Assembly (NCBI GenBank): GCA_036490795.1
Contig: DASXDG010000430.1
Location: 1-23,967, forward strand
Length of the DNA stretch: 23,967 nt
Source of the DNA: JAFARZ01 sp036490795
GTDB lineage: Bacteria > Actinomycetota > Actinomycetes > Streptosporangiales > Streptosporangiaceae
Direction of reading: 5' to 3'
A program made the position numbers and the translations under genes. The stretch's first letter is position 1. Every line of letters starts with the position of its first letter. The notes beneath the pieces were generated by a model. The model saw only the letters and a program-made list of their open reading frames with translations, had not been told where the DNA came from and did no database searches. This document shows, piece after piece, positions 14,577 to 23,448 of this stretch.

Positions 14577-16670
14577 GTGAGCAATCAGTCCCAGCTTGAC
14601 TGGTCGGCGGCCGACAAGCGGGCCGTCGATCTCATTCGCGTTCTCGCGATGGACGCGGTCCAGAAGACAGGAAACGGGCACCCCGGTACGGCGATGAGCC
14701 TGGCGCCGGCGGCCTACCTGCTCTTCCAGCGCATCATGCGGCACGATCCCGCCGATCCGGCGTGGCCGGGACGGGACCGTTTCGTGCTGTCCTGCGGCCA
14801 CTCCAGCCTGACCCTCTACTGCCAGCTGTACTTGTCCGGGTACGGGCTCTCGCTCGATGACCTGAAGGCGCTGCGCACGTGGGGAAGCCTGACCCCCGGC
14901 CACCCCGAGCACGGGCTGACCCCCGGCGTGGAGACGACCACGGGGCCGCTGGGCCAGGGCATCGGCAACGCGGTCGGCATGGCGTACGCGGCGCGCAAGG
15001 AGCGCGGTCTTTTCGACCCGTCCGCGGACCAGGGAAAGAGCCCGTTCGACCACTTCATCTACTGCTTCATGTCGGACGGCGACATCGAGGAAGGCATCAG
15101 CCACGAGGTCAGTTCCCTCGCTGGCGTCCAGGAGCTGGGCAACCTGATCGTCTTGTACGACGACAACAACATCTCGATCGAAGACAACACGAACATCGCC
15201 AAGTCCGAGGACGTCTGCGCCCGGTACGAGGCGTACGGATGGCATGTCCAGAAGGTCAACTGGCGGTCGCCTTCCGGTACCCAGGGACACCAGGGCCAGT
15301 ATCACGAGGACGTGCGGGCGCTGCACGACGCGTTTCTCGCCGCCAAGGCGGAAACCGGCAAACCGTCATTTATCGCACTGCGCACGATCATCGGCTGGCC
15401 TGCCCCGAACAAGAAGGACACCGGCGCCGCTCACGGTGCCGCGCTCGGCGCGCCCGAGGTCGCCGCGACCAAGGAGATCCTCGGCTTCGACCCGGCGGTG
15501 GACTTCCCGGTCGAGGAGGAGGCGCTCAACCACGCCCGCCAGGTTGGCGAGCGCGGCAAGGCGGCGCACGCCGAATGGGAATCGGAGTTCACCGCCTGGG
15601 CCGCCGCGAACCCGGCCGGCCAGGAGCTGTTCGACCGGCTCGCCACCAGGACGCTGCCGGCCGGCTGGGAATCGGCGCTGCCGGTGTTCGAGCCGGACCC
15701 GAAGGGCATCGCGACCCGCAAGGCCTCGGGCACGATCCTCAATGCGCTGGCCAAGCCGCTGCCGGAATTGTGGGGTGGCTCCGCCGACCTGGCCGAGAGC
15801 AACCTCACCACGATGGAGGGCGAGCCGTCCTTCCTCCCGGCCAACCGCCAGACCGGCATGTGGTCCGGCAATCCTTACGGACGGACGCTGCACTTCGGCA
15901 TCCGGGAGCACGGCATGGGCGCGATCTGCAACGGCATCGCGCTGCACGGCGGCACCCGGGTCTACGGCGGAACGTTCTTGCAGTTCAGCGACTACATGCG
16001 CGGCGCGGTCCGGCTTACCGCGATGATGGAGCTGCCGGTTACGTTCGTGTGGACGCACGACTCGATCGGCCTCGGCGAAGACGGCCCGACGCACCAGCCG
16101 GTCGAGCATGTCTGGTCGCTGCGCAACATCCCGGGCCTCAACGTGGTCCGGCCCGGCGACGCTAATGAGACCGTGGTCGCCTGGCGCACGATCCTGGAAC
16201 GGGCCGAGCCCGCCGGGCTGTGCCTGACCCGGCAGAACCTGCCCGTCTTCGACCGGTCCGGTGAACTCGCGTCGGCCGAAGGCGTCGCGCGCGGCGGGTA
16301 CGTGCTCGCCGACGGGTCCGACGTCATCCTGATCGCCACCGGCAGCGAGGTGAGCCTCGCGGTTGAGGCTCGTGCCGAGCTCGCCAAGGAGGGCATCTCG
16401 GCGCGCGTCGTGTCGATGCCGTGCGTGGAATGGTTCGAGGACCAGGACTCGGTGTACCGCAACGAGGTGCTGCCGCCGTCCATCAAGGCCCGGGTCTCGG
16501 TCGAGGCGGGCATTACGCCGCCTTGGCGGGTGTTCGTAGGAGACGGGGGCGCCACGGTGGGTATTGACCACTTCGGCGCGTCCGCGGACTATAAGCGGCT
16601 GTACGCCGAGTTCGGCATCACCTCCGAGCGGGTAGCCGCTGCGGCACGAGACGTCTTTCATAGGGAGTAA
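14577..16670 (+). CDS. tkt: Transketolase
   Basis: A thiamine-diphosphate enzyme of 697 residues that moves two-carbon units between ketose and aldose phosphates in the pentose phosphate pathway. GHPG (34-37) and GPLGQG (about 123-128) are substrate and cofactor contacts. The ThDP/metal motif is SDGDIEEG (166-173), with YDDNNISIE downstream. The pyrimidine-domain IREH carries the catalytic Glu444. The length is standard. The frame is open from 14469, but that overlaps ctaA; GTG 14577 is chosen from its homology start (NQSQLDWSAADKRAVD) and the -10 box 7 bases before it. It is the first gene of the tkt-tal-zwf-opcA-pgl operon. Confidence 0.95.
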   Translation: MSNQSQLDWSAADKRAVDLIRVLAMDAVQKTGNGHPGTAMSLAPAAYLLFQRIMRHDPADPAWPGRDRFVLSCGHSSLTLYCQLYLSGYGLSLDDLKALRTWGSLTPGHPEHGLTPGVETTTGPLGQGIGNAVGMAYAARKERGLFDPSADQGKSPFDHFIYCFMSDGDIEEGISHEVSSLAGVQELGNLIVLYDDNNISIEDNTNIAKSEDVCARYEAYGWHVQKVNWRSPSGTQGHQGQYHEDVRALHDAFLAAKAETGKPSFIALRTIIGWPAPNKKDTGAAHGAALGAPEVAATKEILGFDPAVDFPVEEEALNHARQVGERGKAAHAEWESEFTAWAAANPAGQELFDRLATRTLPAGWESALPVFEPDPKGIATRKASGTILNALAKPLPELWGGSADLAESNLTTMEGEPSFLPANRQTGMWSGNPYGRTLHFGIREHGMGAICNGIALHGGTRVYGGTFLQFSDYMRGAVRLTAMMELPVTFVWTHDSIGLGEDGPTHQPVEHVWSLRNIPGLNVVRPGDANETVVAWRTILERAEPAGLCLTRQNLPVFDRSGELASAEGVARGGYVLADGSDVILIATGSEVSLAVEARAELAKEGISARVVSMPCVEWFEDQDSVYRNEVLPPSIKARVSVEAGITPPWRVFVGDGGATVGIDHFGASADYKRLYAEFGITSERVAAAARDVFHRE

Positions 16671-16673
16671 TTC

Positions 16674-17777
16674 ATGTCAGGGGATACGCTTCGCCAGCTG
16701 ACCGAGGCCGGCGTCTCGGTATGGCTGGACGACATCAGCCGCGACCGGCTTCGCACCGGCAATCTGCAGTCGCTCATCGACCAGTACCACGTGAGCGGCG
16801 TCACCTCGAACCCGACGATCTTCGCGAACGCGCTATCGAAGGGCGACGCCTACAACGAGCAGCTCGCTGACCTGACCGGTCTAGGCGTGAGCGTCGACGA
16901 GGCGTCTCGCGCCATCCCCGGCTATGACATCAGGTGGGCCGCCGACGTGCTCCGCCCGGTCTACGACGCGACCGGCGGCGTGGACGGCCGGGTGTCCATC
17001 GAGGTGGATCCGCGGCTGGCAAGGGACACGGCGAACACCATCGCCTCAGCCCGCATGCTGTGGTGGATGGTGGACCGGCCGAACGTGTACATCAAGATCC
17101 CGGCCACGGCGGAGGGCATTCCGGCGATCACCGCGACCCTGGCCCAGGGCATCAGCGTGAACGTGACGCTGATCTTCTCCCTTGAGCGGTACGGAGATGT
17201 CATTGACGCGTTCATGGCGGGCCTGGAGCAGGCAGCCGCGAACGGGCACGACGTGTCCACGATCGCCTCGGTCGCCTCGTTCTTCGTCAGCCGGGTGGAC
17301 ACCGAGGTGGACAACCGGCTGGACAAGATCGGCACGCCGGAAGCCGCCGCGCTGCGCGGCAAGGCGGCGCTGGCCAACGCGCGGCTCGCGTACGAGCTGT
17401 ACGAGCAGCGCTTCGCTACTGACCGGTGGTCCGCGCTGAAGGCCAAGGGCGCGAAGGTCCAGCGGCCGTTGTGGGCGTCCACGTCGGTCAAGGACCCGCA
17501 GTTCGCCGACACCATGTACGTGGTCGACCTGGTCGCCCCCGACACGGTGAACACGATGCCGGAGGCCACGATCAAGGCCACCGCCGACCACGGGTCACTG
17601 CACGGCAACACGATCGACGGCACCTACGACGCGTCACGCAAGGTGTTTGCCGACCTGGAAGCGCTGGGCATCTCCTACGACGACGTCGTCCAGGTTCTTG
17701 AGGACGAGGGCGTCGCCAAATTCGCCGTCTCGTGGAATGAGCTCCTCGAGACGATCAGGAAAGAGATGGGACGCTGA
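16674..17777 (+). CDS. tal: Transaldolase
   Basis: A TIM-barrel transaldolase of 367 residues that transfers dihydroxyacetone units between sedoheptulose-7-phosphate and glyceraldehyde-3-phosphate. The Schiff-base lysine is Lys141 in NVYIKIPAT. The N-terminal SVWLDDISRDRL and GVTSNPTIF and the later ISVNVTLIFSLERY motifs are those of the actinobacterial Tal family, which is longer than E. coli TalB. ATG 16674 begins 3 bases after the tkt stop, with agggag (16662-16667) inside the end of tkt as ribosome-binding site. The spacing indicates cotranscription and coupling. Confidence 0.95.
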   Translation: MSGDTLRQLTEAGVSVWLDDISRDRLRTGNLQSLIDQYHVSGVTSNPTIFANALSKGDAYNEQLADLTGLGVSVDEASRAIPGYDIRWAADVLRPVYDATGGVDGRVSIEVDPRLARDTANTIASARMLWWMVDRPNVYIKIPATAEGIPAITATLAQGISVNVTLIFSLERYGDVIDAFMAGLEQAAANGHDVSTIASVASFFVSRVDTEVDNRLDKIGTPEAAALRGKAALANARLAYELYEQRFATDRWSALKAKGAKVQRPLWASTSVKDPQFADTMYVVDLVAPDTVNTMPEATIKATADHGSLHGNTIDGTYDASRKVFADLEALGISYDDVVQVLEDEGVAKFAVSWNELLETIRKEMGR

Positions 17778-17780
17778 GCC

Positions 17781-19409
17781 TTGACGGCGGAGACTGGGGG
17801 GCTGGCTCCGGCGAACCCCGGAGTGATAGCCGGCCTGACAGAGAACGCGCATAACCCGCTCCGTGACCCCAGGGATCGTCGTATCCCGCGGGTCGCGGGG
17901 CCGTGCGTGCTGGTCATGTTCGGGGTGACCGGCGACCTGGCCCGTAAGAAACTGATGCCGGCCGTCTATGACCTGGCCAACCGCGGGCTGCTGCCGCCAG
18001 GCTTCTCGCTGGTCGGCTACGCCCGCCGGGACTGGGCGGACGAGGACTTCGCGCAGCTTACCTACGACGCGGTCAAGGAACACGCCCGCACGCCGTTCCG
18101 CGACACCGTGTGGCAGCAATTGTCCGAAGGCGTCCGGTTCGTGCAGGGCGACTTCGACGACGACGCGGCCTTCGACCGGCTGGCGCAGACCGTCAGGGAC
18201 CTCGATGCCGAGCGCGGCACCGGCGGTAACTACGCCTTCTACCTGTCGATCCCGCCGAAGTTCTTCCCGGTCGTGGTGCAGCAGCTCAAGCGGTCTGGCC
18301 TCTCCGACCCGGAGGCATCCGGCGTCCCGGCGGCCGATCGCGGGCAGGGCGTGTCCGCCCACCGTTCGTGGCGGCGGGTGGTGATCGAGAAGCCGTTCGG
18401 TCATGACCTGGCTAGCGCGAAGGAGCTGAACGCCACCCTCGACGGTGTGTTCCCGCCGGAATCGGTGTTCCGCATCGACCACTATCTCGGCAAGGAGACG
18501 GTACAGAACATCCTCGCGCTGCGGTTCGCCAACGAGATGTTCGAGCCGATCTGGAACCGGTCCTATGTGGACCACGTGCAGATCTCGATGGCGGAGGACA
18601 TCGGCATCGGCGGCCGGGCCGGTTATTACGACGGCATCGGGGCGGCGCGGGACGTCATCCAGAACCACCTGCTGCAGTTGCTCGCGCTGACCGCCATGGA
18701 AGAGCCGGTGGCGTTCGACGCCGACTCGCTGCGCACCGAGAAGGAGAAGGTGCTGTCCGCTGTCCGGCTGCCCGCTGATCTCGCGCTCGGCACCGCCCGC
18801 GGCCAGTACGCCGCCGGCTGGCAAGGCGGGGTGGAGGTCCCCGGGTACCTGGAGGAGGAAGCCATCCCCGCCGACTCCCGGACCGAGACGTACGCCGCAC
18901 TGCGGCTGGGCGTCGATACCCGGCGCTGGGCCGGGGTCCCGTTCTACCTGCGGGCGGGCAAACGGCTCCCGCGCAGGATGACCGAGATCGCGATGATGTT
19001 CCAGCGCGCGCCGCACCTGCCGTTCGCCGCTACTGACACCAAAGAACTAGGGCAGAACGCACTGGTGATCAGGATTCAGCCCGATGAGGGGATCACGGTC
19101 AGGTTCGGCTCGAAGGTACCTGGCACCGCCATGGAAGTGCGCGACGTCAACATGGACTTCGCGTACGGCGAGTCGTTCACCGAGTCCTCGCCGGAGGCGT
19201 ACGAGCGGCTGCTTCTCGACGTGCTGATCGGTGATCCTCCGCTGTTCCCGAGGCAGCAGGAAGTCGAGCTTGGCTGGCGCATCCTGGACCCGGTCGAGGA
19301 TTTCTGGGCCGAGCACACCAAGCCGGAGCAGTACCCCGCCGGGTCGGCGGGCCCCGCGTCGGCGGACGCGCTGATGGCCCGCGACGGCCGGGCCTGGAGG
19401 CGCCTGTGA
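17781..19409 (+). CDS. zwf: Glucose-6-phosphate 1-dehydrogenase
   Basis: The enzyme oxidises glucose-6-phosphate to 6-phosphogluconolactone and is the main entry and NADPH source of the oxidative pentose phosphate pathway. It has 542 residues. The dinucleotide-binding motif is GVTGDLARKK, substrate binding is in EKPFGHD and RIDHYLGKE (231-239, with His234), and the catalytic base is His296 in QNHLLQ, matching His240 of the Leuconostoc enzyme by spacing. TTG 17781, 3 bases after tal, is the assigned start with a weak gatggga upstream. The first 20 residues are poorly conserved, so an internal GTG is possible. A segment with GVPAADRGQGVSAHR (about residues 180-194) looks like a lineage-specific loop before EKPFGHD. 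Confidence 0.93.
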   Translation: MTAETGGLAPANPGVIAGLTENAHNPLRDPRDRRIPRVAGPCVLVMFGVTGDLARKKLMPAVYDLANRGLLPPGFSLVGYARRDWADEDFAQLTYDAVKEHARTPFRDTVWQQLSEGVRFVQGDFDDDAAFDRLAQTVRDLDAERGTGGNYAFYLSIPPKFFPVVVQQLKRSGLSDPEASGVPAADRGQGVSAHRSWRRVVIEKPFGHDLASAKELNATLDGVFPPESVFRIDHYLGKETVQNILALRFANEMFEPIWNRSYVDHVQISMAEDIGIGGRAGYYDGIGAARDVIQNHLLQLLALTAMEEPVAFDADSLRTEKEKVLSAVRLPADLALGTARGQYAAGWQGGVEVPGYLEEEAIPADSRTETYAALRLGVDTRRWAGVPFYLRAGKRLPRRMTEIAMMFQRAPHLPFAATDTKELGQNALVIRIQPDEGITVRFGSKVPGTAMEVRDVNMDFAYGESFTESSPEAYERLLLDVLIGDPPLFPRQQEVELGWRILDPVEDFWAEHTKPEQYPAGSAGPASADALMARDGRAWRRL

Positions 19410-19421
19410 CTGGGAGACGCT

Positions 19422-20432
19422 GTGACCATTGACCTCACCGACACCAACACCGGGGCGATCCACGACGCGCTGACGCAGGCGCGCCGCCGGATGGGCGGGC
19501 CCGCTTCCGGCATGGTGCTGACGCTGATCATCGTGACGAACGAGGAAGATCAGTACGACGCGGTCCGCGCCGCCGCGCAGGCGGGCCGCGAGCACCCCAG
19601 CCGGGTGCTCGCGGTGATCCCGCGCAAGCCTCGCGCCGAGTCCCGGCTGGACGCGGAGATCCGGGTCGGCGAGACCGGACCCGGTGAGACTGTCCTGCTG
19701 CGGCTGTACGGTCCGCTCGCCCAGCACGCCGACTCGGTTGTCGCGCCGCTGCTGGTACCGGATGTGCCCGTGGTGACCTGGTGGCCGGACGAAGTGTCCG
19801 CGTCGCCGGTCACGGCGGCACTGGGCGCGGTCGCGCAGCGCCGGGTCACCGACGCCGCGTCGAACGACTCGCCCAAGGACATGCTGCTGCGGCTCGCGGA
19901 GGCGTATCAGCCCGGCGATACCGACCTGAGCTGGACCAGGGCAACGCCGTGGCGCTCGCTGCTCGCCTCCACGCTCGACCAGCCGTATCCGGCTCTGCTC
20001 GGCGGCTCGGTGACGGCAGAGCAGGGAAACCCGACCGCGGACCTGATCGCCGCCTGGCTGCGGCTGCGCCTGGGCGTCCACGTGATCTGCGAGGAGTCCT
20101 CGGGCCCCGGGATCACCTCGGTCAGCTTCCAGACCCCGGAGGGGGACATCGTGATCTCCCGGCCGGACGGCCGCACCGCGACGCTCTCCTGGCCTGGCCG
20201 TCCCGATCGCCGGGTCGCGCTGCACCGCCGGGACGTCCCGGACCTGGTCGCCGAGGAACTGCGCCGTCTGGAGCCGGACGAGCTCTACGGCGAGACCCTG
20301 GCCGAACTCGCCCATCCGATCGAGCTCGTTCCCGCGAACGCGCTGGCCGGCCGCGGCGACGTCTGGATCCGGGAGAGCGGCGACGAGGGCTCGCAAGCAA
20401 GTACAGCAGAAGAAGAGGCGGGACAGGCATGA
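19422..20432 (+). CDS. opcA: Glucose-6-phosphate dehydrogenase assembly protein OpcA
   Basis: A protein of 336 residues and the non-catalytic partner of Zwf. OpcA is known as an assembly factor or allosteric effector of glucose-6-phosphate dehydrogenase in cyanobacteria and actinobacteria. Recognisable blocks are the N-terminal LTLIIVTNEEDQYD, RVLAVIPRKPRAESRLDAEI, the hallmark PVVTWWPDE, DLSWTRATPWRSLLAS and ADLIAAWLRLRLGV. GTG 19422 has gggag (19412-19416) 5 bases upstream and follows zwf by 12 bases. Its TGA overlaps the pgl ATG (ATGA), so translation of the two is coupled. Ser/Glu-rich residues after about 320 form a short disordered tail. Confidence 0.93.
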   Translation: MTIDLTDTNTGAIHDALTQARRRMGGPASGMVLTLIIVTNEEDQYDAVRAAAQAGREHPSRVLAVIPRKPRAESRLDAEIRVGETGPGETVLLRLYGPLAQHADSVVAPLLVPDVPVVTWWPDEVSASPVTAALGAVAQRRVTDAASNDSPKDMLLRLAEAYQPGDTDLSWTRATPWRSLLASTLDQPYPALLGGSVTAEQGNPTADLIAAWLRLRLGVHVICEESSGPGITSVSFQTPEGDIVISRPDGRTATLSWPGRPDRRVALHRRDVPDLVAEELRRLEPDELYGETLAELAHPIELVPANALAGRGDVWIRESGDEGSQASTAEEEAGQA

Positions 20433-21184
20433 GCACGCCCGAGGTTCAGGTGTACAGCGACAGTTCGCTGCTGGCCAAGGCGGTCGCCGCCCGGCTGGTC
20501 ACCGTCCTGGTCGACGCGGTGTCCGCGCGCGGTTCCGCGTCCGCGGTGCTGACCGGCGGCGGCATCGGCACGTCGGTGCTCGCCGAACTCGGCGCCGCGC
20601 CGGCCAGGGACGCCATCGACTGGCAGCGGCTGGACATCTGGTGGGGCGACGAGCGGTTCGTTCCGGCCGGCGATCCCGAGCGCAACGAGACCGGCGCGCG
20701 TGCCGCTCTGCTCGACCTGGTGGACGTCGACCCGGCCAGAGTGCACGCCATGCCCGGCCCCGACGGTCCGGACGGCGACGACCCGGAGGCAGCGGCGGCG
20801 CGCTACGCGACGTGGTTGTCCGCGGCGGCACGGCCGCTGGACAACGCTCCGGTTCCCTCGTTCGACGTGCTGATGCTGGGCATCGGGCCGGAGGGGCACG
20901 TCGCGTCGCTGTTCCCCGGTATGCCCGCGCTGCGGGACGAGCGGGCGGTCGTCGCGGTCCACGGATCACCCAAACCCCCGCCGACCCGCCTGTCGCTGAC
21001 GTTCCCGTCGATTCAGGCGGCGCGCGAAGTATGGATCCTCGCCTCCGGCGCGGAAAAGGCCGAGGCCGTCGCCAAGGCGCTCTCTGACGCCACACCGGAG
21101 CAGGTTCCGGCAGCGGGTGCCAGGGGCCGGCAGCGGACGCTATTCCTGATCGACAGGGACGCTGCGGCCAAAGTACCGGCCTAG
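20429..21184 (+). CDS. pgl: 6-phosphogluconolactonase
   Basis: A protein of 251 residues of the NagB/RpiA-like 6-phosphogluconolactonase family (DevB type). It hydrolyses the lactone made by Zwf to 6-phosphogluconate. Motifs seen are SAVLTGGGIGTSVL near the N terminus, WWGDERFVP, the family signature DVLMLGIGPEGHVASLFPG, and RLSLTFPSIQAAREVWILASG. ATG 20429 overlaps the opcA stop. The gene closes the operon. Its last 45 bases overlap the 3' end of the convergent membrane-protein gene, leaving no room for a terminator between them. Confidence 0.92.
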   Translation: MSTPEVQVYSDSSLLAKAVAARLVTVLVDAVSARGSASAVLTGGGIGTSVLAELGAAPARDAIDWQRLDIWWGDERFVPAGDPERNETGARAALLDLVDVDPARVHAMPGPDGPDGDDPEAAAARYATWLSAAARPLDNAPVPSFDVLMLGIGPEGHVASLFPGMPALRDERAVVAVHGSPKPPPTRLSLTFPSIQAAREVWILASGAEKAEAVAKALSDATPEQVPAAGARGRQRTLFLIDRDAAAKVPA

Positions 21185-22801
21185 GCCGGCCAGCCCGGCG
21201 CGCACCGATCCCTCGCCGGCCTGCCGGGTGAACGCCAGCCCGGCGGCCAGGCAGGTCACCGGGACGGCGGCGATCACGTACCGGTAGCTGAAGCCCGCCG
21301 TCATCGGTGGCAGCACGATCAGCAGCGCTCCGACCAGCCACGGCAGCAGGCTGATCCCGCCCAGGCGACGCCAGCGAGCCAGGAAACCCGCCGCGCCGAT
21401 CAGCACGGTCAAGCCAAGCAGCGTACCGCGGAACGAGATATACCGCTGGTACCACTGGATGATGCCGGCCCAGGGATGGATTACCCTCGGCTGGCCGATG
21501 CTGCCGCCCAGGTATTTGTGCAGGGCTGTGCTCAACCGGTTAGCGGTGCCGTCGTTCCCCGCGTGTTCCGCCCACCACGGAACCGGGTACGGAGTGTCGG
21601 AGAACCGGAACTCCGGCCCGTTGCCGTTGCCGATCTTGTCCTTCGGGTCGGGCTGCCGGTCCCAGCCGAAGGTGTGCACGACGTCCGCGTAGACCGTGCG
21701 GACGTAGGCCCCCTTCTGCTTACGGATCGCCAGCTCGGCGAACTTCTGGGTGAGGCTTTCCGCGGCCGGAGCGAACCGCGCGCTGGTGCTCGGTCCGTAC
21801 AGCTTGAACAGCGGCGTCTTCACCTTGTAGTCCGGCCACATCTCATGGTCCGCCCACAGGTACTCCTGTGACGGCGGCCGGCGGCGGGTGGGTGTGTAGT
21901 CGCACAGCGGCCGCAGCTTAGCCGACGGATCCATTACGTCGCAGTCCGCGAACGTCATCACCCGGCTGTACAGGAACGTGCCCAGCGACTCGGTCACCGC
22001 GTACTTGCCCGTGGTGTGATGGAACCAGCCCATGTAGGCGGCGATCGGTATGATGCCCGCCACGACGAGCGTGAGCAGCGGCCGCCAGCCGATCCGGCGC
22101 AGCAGCATGGCGACGATGACGATCACGAGCAGCGGCTCGCCGACCGACCGGACGATGGTGGCGTAGCCGATCAGCAGCCCCGCCGCTGCCATCGCGGCGA
22201 TCGAAGGGCGGTCTTTCCAGCAGCAGATCACCACGGCGAGCGTCACCAGGAAGGTGAACAGGGTGTCGGCGGTGACCATGTGCTCGATCTGCATCTCGAA
22301 TGCGTCGAACAGGACCGGCACGGCCGGCAGCGCGGCACCCCACCAGGGCAATCCCCGGTGCCGCAGCAGGGCGTAGATGAGGATGCCCATGCCCATCCCG
22401 AATGCCGCCTGGAGAATGGCCACCGGGTAGATGCTGTGGAACGGCATCAGGAACACGTCGAGGAAGAACGGGTAGCCGTTCGCCCGGATCGGGTCGGGAA
22501 CGTGAGTGACCGCGTCGGAGAAGTAGTTGAACGAATCGTTGAACCACATGATCGGCGGGTAGGCGGCGATGACAACAACCCGGAGCAAGGCGGCCACCAG
22601 CAGGACCAGGCTGAACTGCCAGTGCCGTCGTATCGTCCCGCGTAGCCGGGAAGGAACGGCGGCGGTCCAGCCGGTAACGCGGCGCCCGCGCCCCTGGCGC
22701 TCCATCTCCCCGAGGTCCTCGGCTTCGTCACGGGTGGCGGCCACGTCCACATCGTCACCCATCGTCACCGAGGAAGCTCCCTGTGTGCCGCTGTCAGCCA
22801 A
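21140..22801 (-). CDS. Polytopic membrane protein, probable GT-C-type glycosyltransferase
   Basis: A protein of 553 residues. A charged cytoplasmic N terminus of about 60 residues is followed by roughly ten hydrophobic helices, with a large polar domain at about 285-430. The first extracytoplasmic loop has the acidic pattern FNDSFNYFSDAV and then ANGYPFFLDVFLMP, as in lipid-phosphate-sugar-dependent GT-C/PMT-like enzymes, where such an Asp is catalytic. The donor and acceptor are unknown, and the assignment rests on architecture rather than a full signature. TTG 22801 has GGAAAGG 6 bases upstream; ATG 22762 is an alternative. The gene is not functionally related to the adjacent pentose phosphate operon, which it overlaps tail to tail. 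Confidence 0.65.
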   Translation of the reverse strand: MADSGTQGASSVTMGDDVDVAATRDEAEDLGEMERQGRGRRVTGWTAAVPSRLRGTIRRHWQFSLVLLVAALLRVVVIAAYPPIMWFNDSFNYFSDAVTHVPDPIRANGYPFFLDVFLMPFHSIYPVAILQAAFGMGMGILIYALLRHRGLPWWGAALPAVPVLFDAFEMQIEHMVTADTLFTFLVTLAVVICCWKDRPSIAAMAAAGLLIGYATIVRSVGEPLLVIVIVAMLLRRIGWRPLLTLVVAGIIPIAAYMGWFHHTTGKYAVTESLGTFLYSRVMTFADCDVMDPSAKLRPLCDYTPTRRRPPSQEYLWADHEMWPDYKVKTPLFKLYGPSTSARFAPAAESLTQKFAELAIRKQKGAYVRTVYADVVHTFGWDRQPDPKDKIGNGNGPEFRFSDTPYPVPWWAEHAGNDGTANRLSTALHKYLGGSIGQPRVIHPWAGIIQWYQRYISFRGTLLGLTVLIGAAGFLARWRRLGGISLLPWLVGALLIVLPPMTAGFSYRYVIAAVPVTCLAAGLAFTRQAGEGSVRAGLAGLGRYFGRSVPVDQE

Positions 22802-22876
22802 CGTCTGCCTTTCCGAGCCCCAACGTGTGCCGTTCGAATCCCTTCGCTTATCCCGCAGGCCTTCGGGCGTAGCTGA

Positions 22877-22882
22877 CTTATA
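22877..22882 (-). promoter_or_regulatory. Possible -10 box for the GT-C-like gene
   Basis: On the minus strand TATAAG lies about 75 bases upstream of the TTG at 22801, in an A/T-richer part of the 152-base spacer 22802-22953. A GGTTCA hexamer is 17 bases further upstream but is a poor -35 match. Nothing else was recognised in this spacer. Confidence 0.35.
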
Positions 22883-22953
22883 GTAGCCGCCAGTTATCGT
22901 GAACCTCTGCAGTTCGCGGGGAATTATCAGCTTGGCGTGTCGCTACCGTATTG

Positions 22954-23448
22954 CTACCACCGGCGGTTGCCGCTGAGCGCCCGCACGGCCAGCGCGGCGA
23001 CGAACACGACGGCCAGGACCGCCGCCAGGTGCGCGGCACCGGCCGCCGCGGCGATGACCGCCCAGATGAACACCACGGGGAGTAGCCTGCCCAGCGGATG
23101 CGGGCGCCGCGGCATCGTTCGCATCAGGTCCGGGCTCACCCGCGACAGCGGCGGAATCGCGGGCGACGGCAGCTGACCGGGTTCGGCCCCGTGCGGAGCT
23201 CCGGTCTCCGGCTGGTGCCGCTGGCCCTCCAGCCGCTGGCCCTCCTGTCGCTGGCCGCCGAAGACCGGCGGGGAGGGCAGGTCGTCGGTCAGTTCGCTGA
23301 GGTCACCCCACGTTTTGGCCGCGTAGGCGGCCGAGGTGCGCTCGTCGAATTCGTCCAGGGTGAGACGACCCTCGGTGAAAGCCTCGCGCAGCGCCGACAC
23401 GACCGTTTCCCTGTCGTTGTCAGACGCTCGGATCGATCCCTCGGTCAT
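22954..23448 (-). CDS. DUF1707 domain membrane protein
   Basis: A protein of 164 residues. The N-terminal DUF1707 domain (about 7-58) shows RASDNDRETVVSALREAF and EGRLTLDEFDERTSAAYAA, the hallmark of this actinobacterial SHOCT-like module, whose function is not established. A Gln/Gly/Pro-rich linker (60-115) contains pentapeptide repeats of the form GQRxE. Two adjacent hydrophobic segments (about 122-158) probably form a membrane hairpin that anchors the protein with the DUF1707 domain in the cytoplasm. ATG 23448 is placed just before the domain; a strong ribosome-binding site is not seen, although ggaaagggg lies about 25 bases upstream. Confidence 0.82.
   Translation of the reverse strand: MTEGSIRASDNDRETVVSALREAFTEGRLTLDEFDERTSAAYAAKTWGDLSELTDDLPSPPVFGGQRQEGQRLEGQRHQPETGAPHGAEPGQLPSPAIPPLSRVSPDLMRTMPRRPHPLGRLLPVVFIWAVIAAAAGAAHLAAVLAVVFVAALAVRALSGNRRW
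23221..23256. repeat. 15-bp tandem repeat in the DUF1707 gene linker
   Basis: Two full 15-bp units (23221-23235 and 23236-23250) and a partial third share ctggccctcc. On the minus strand they encode GQRxE pentapeptides in the linker between the DUF1707 domain and the membrane hairpin. Confidence 0.7.

Noticed and set aside
22826..22850. gttcgaatcc resembling a tRNA T-loop
   Set aside because: The flanking bases do not form the five-pair T stem, and no acceptor, D or anticodon arms are found around it.
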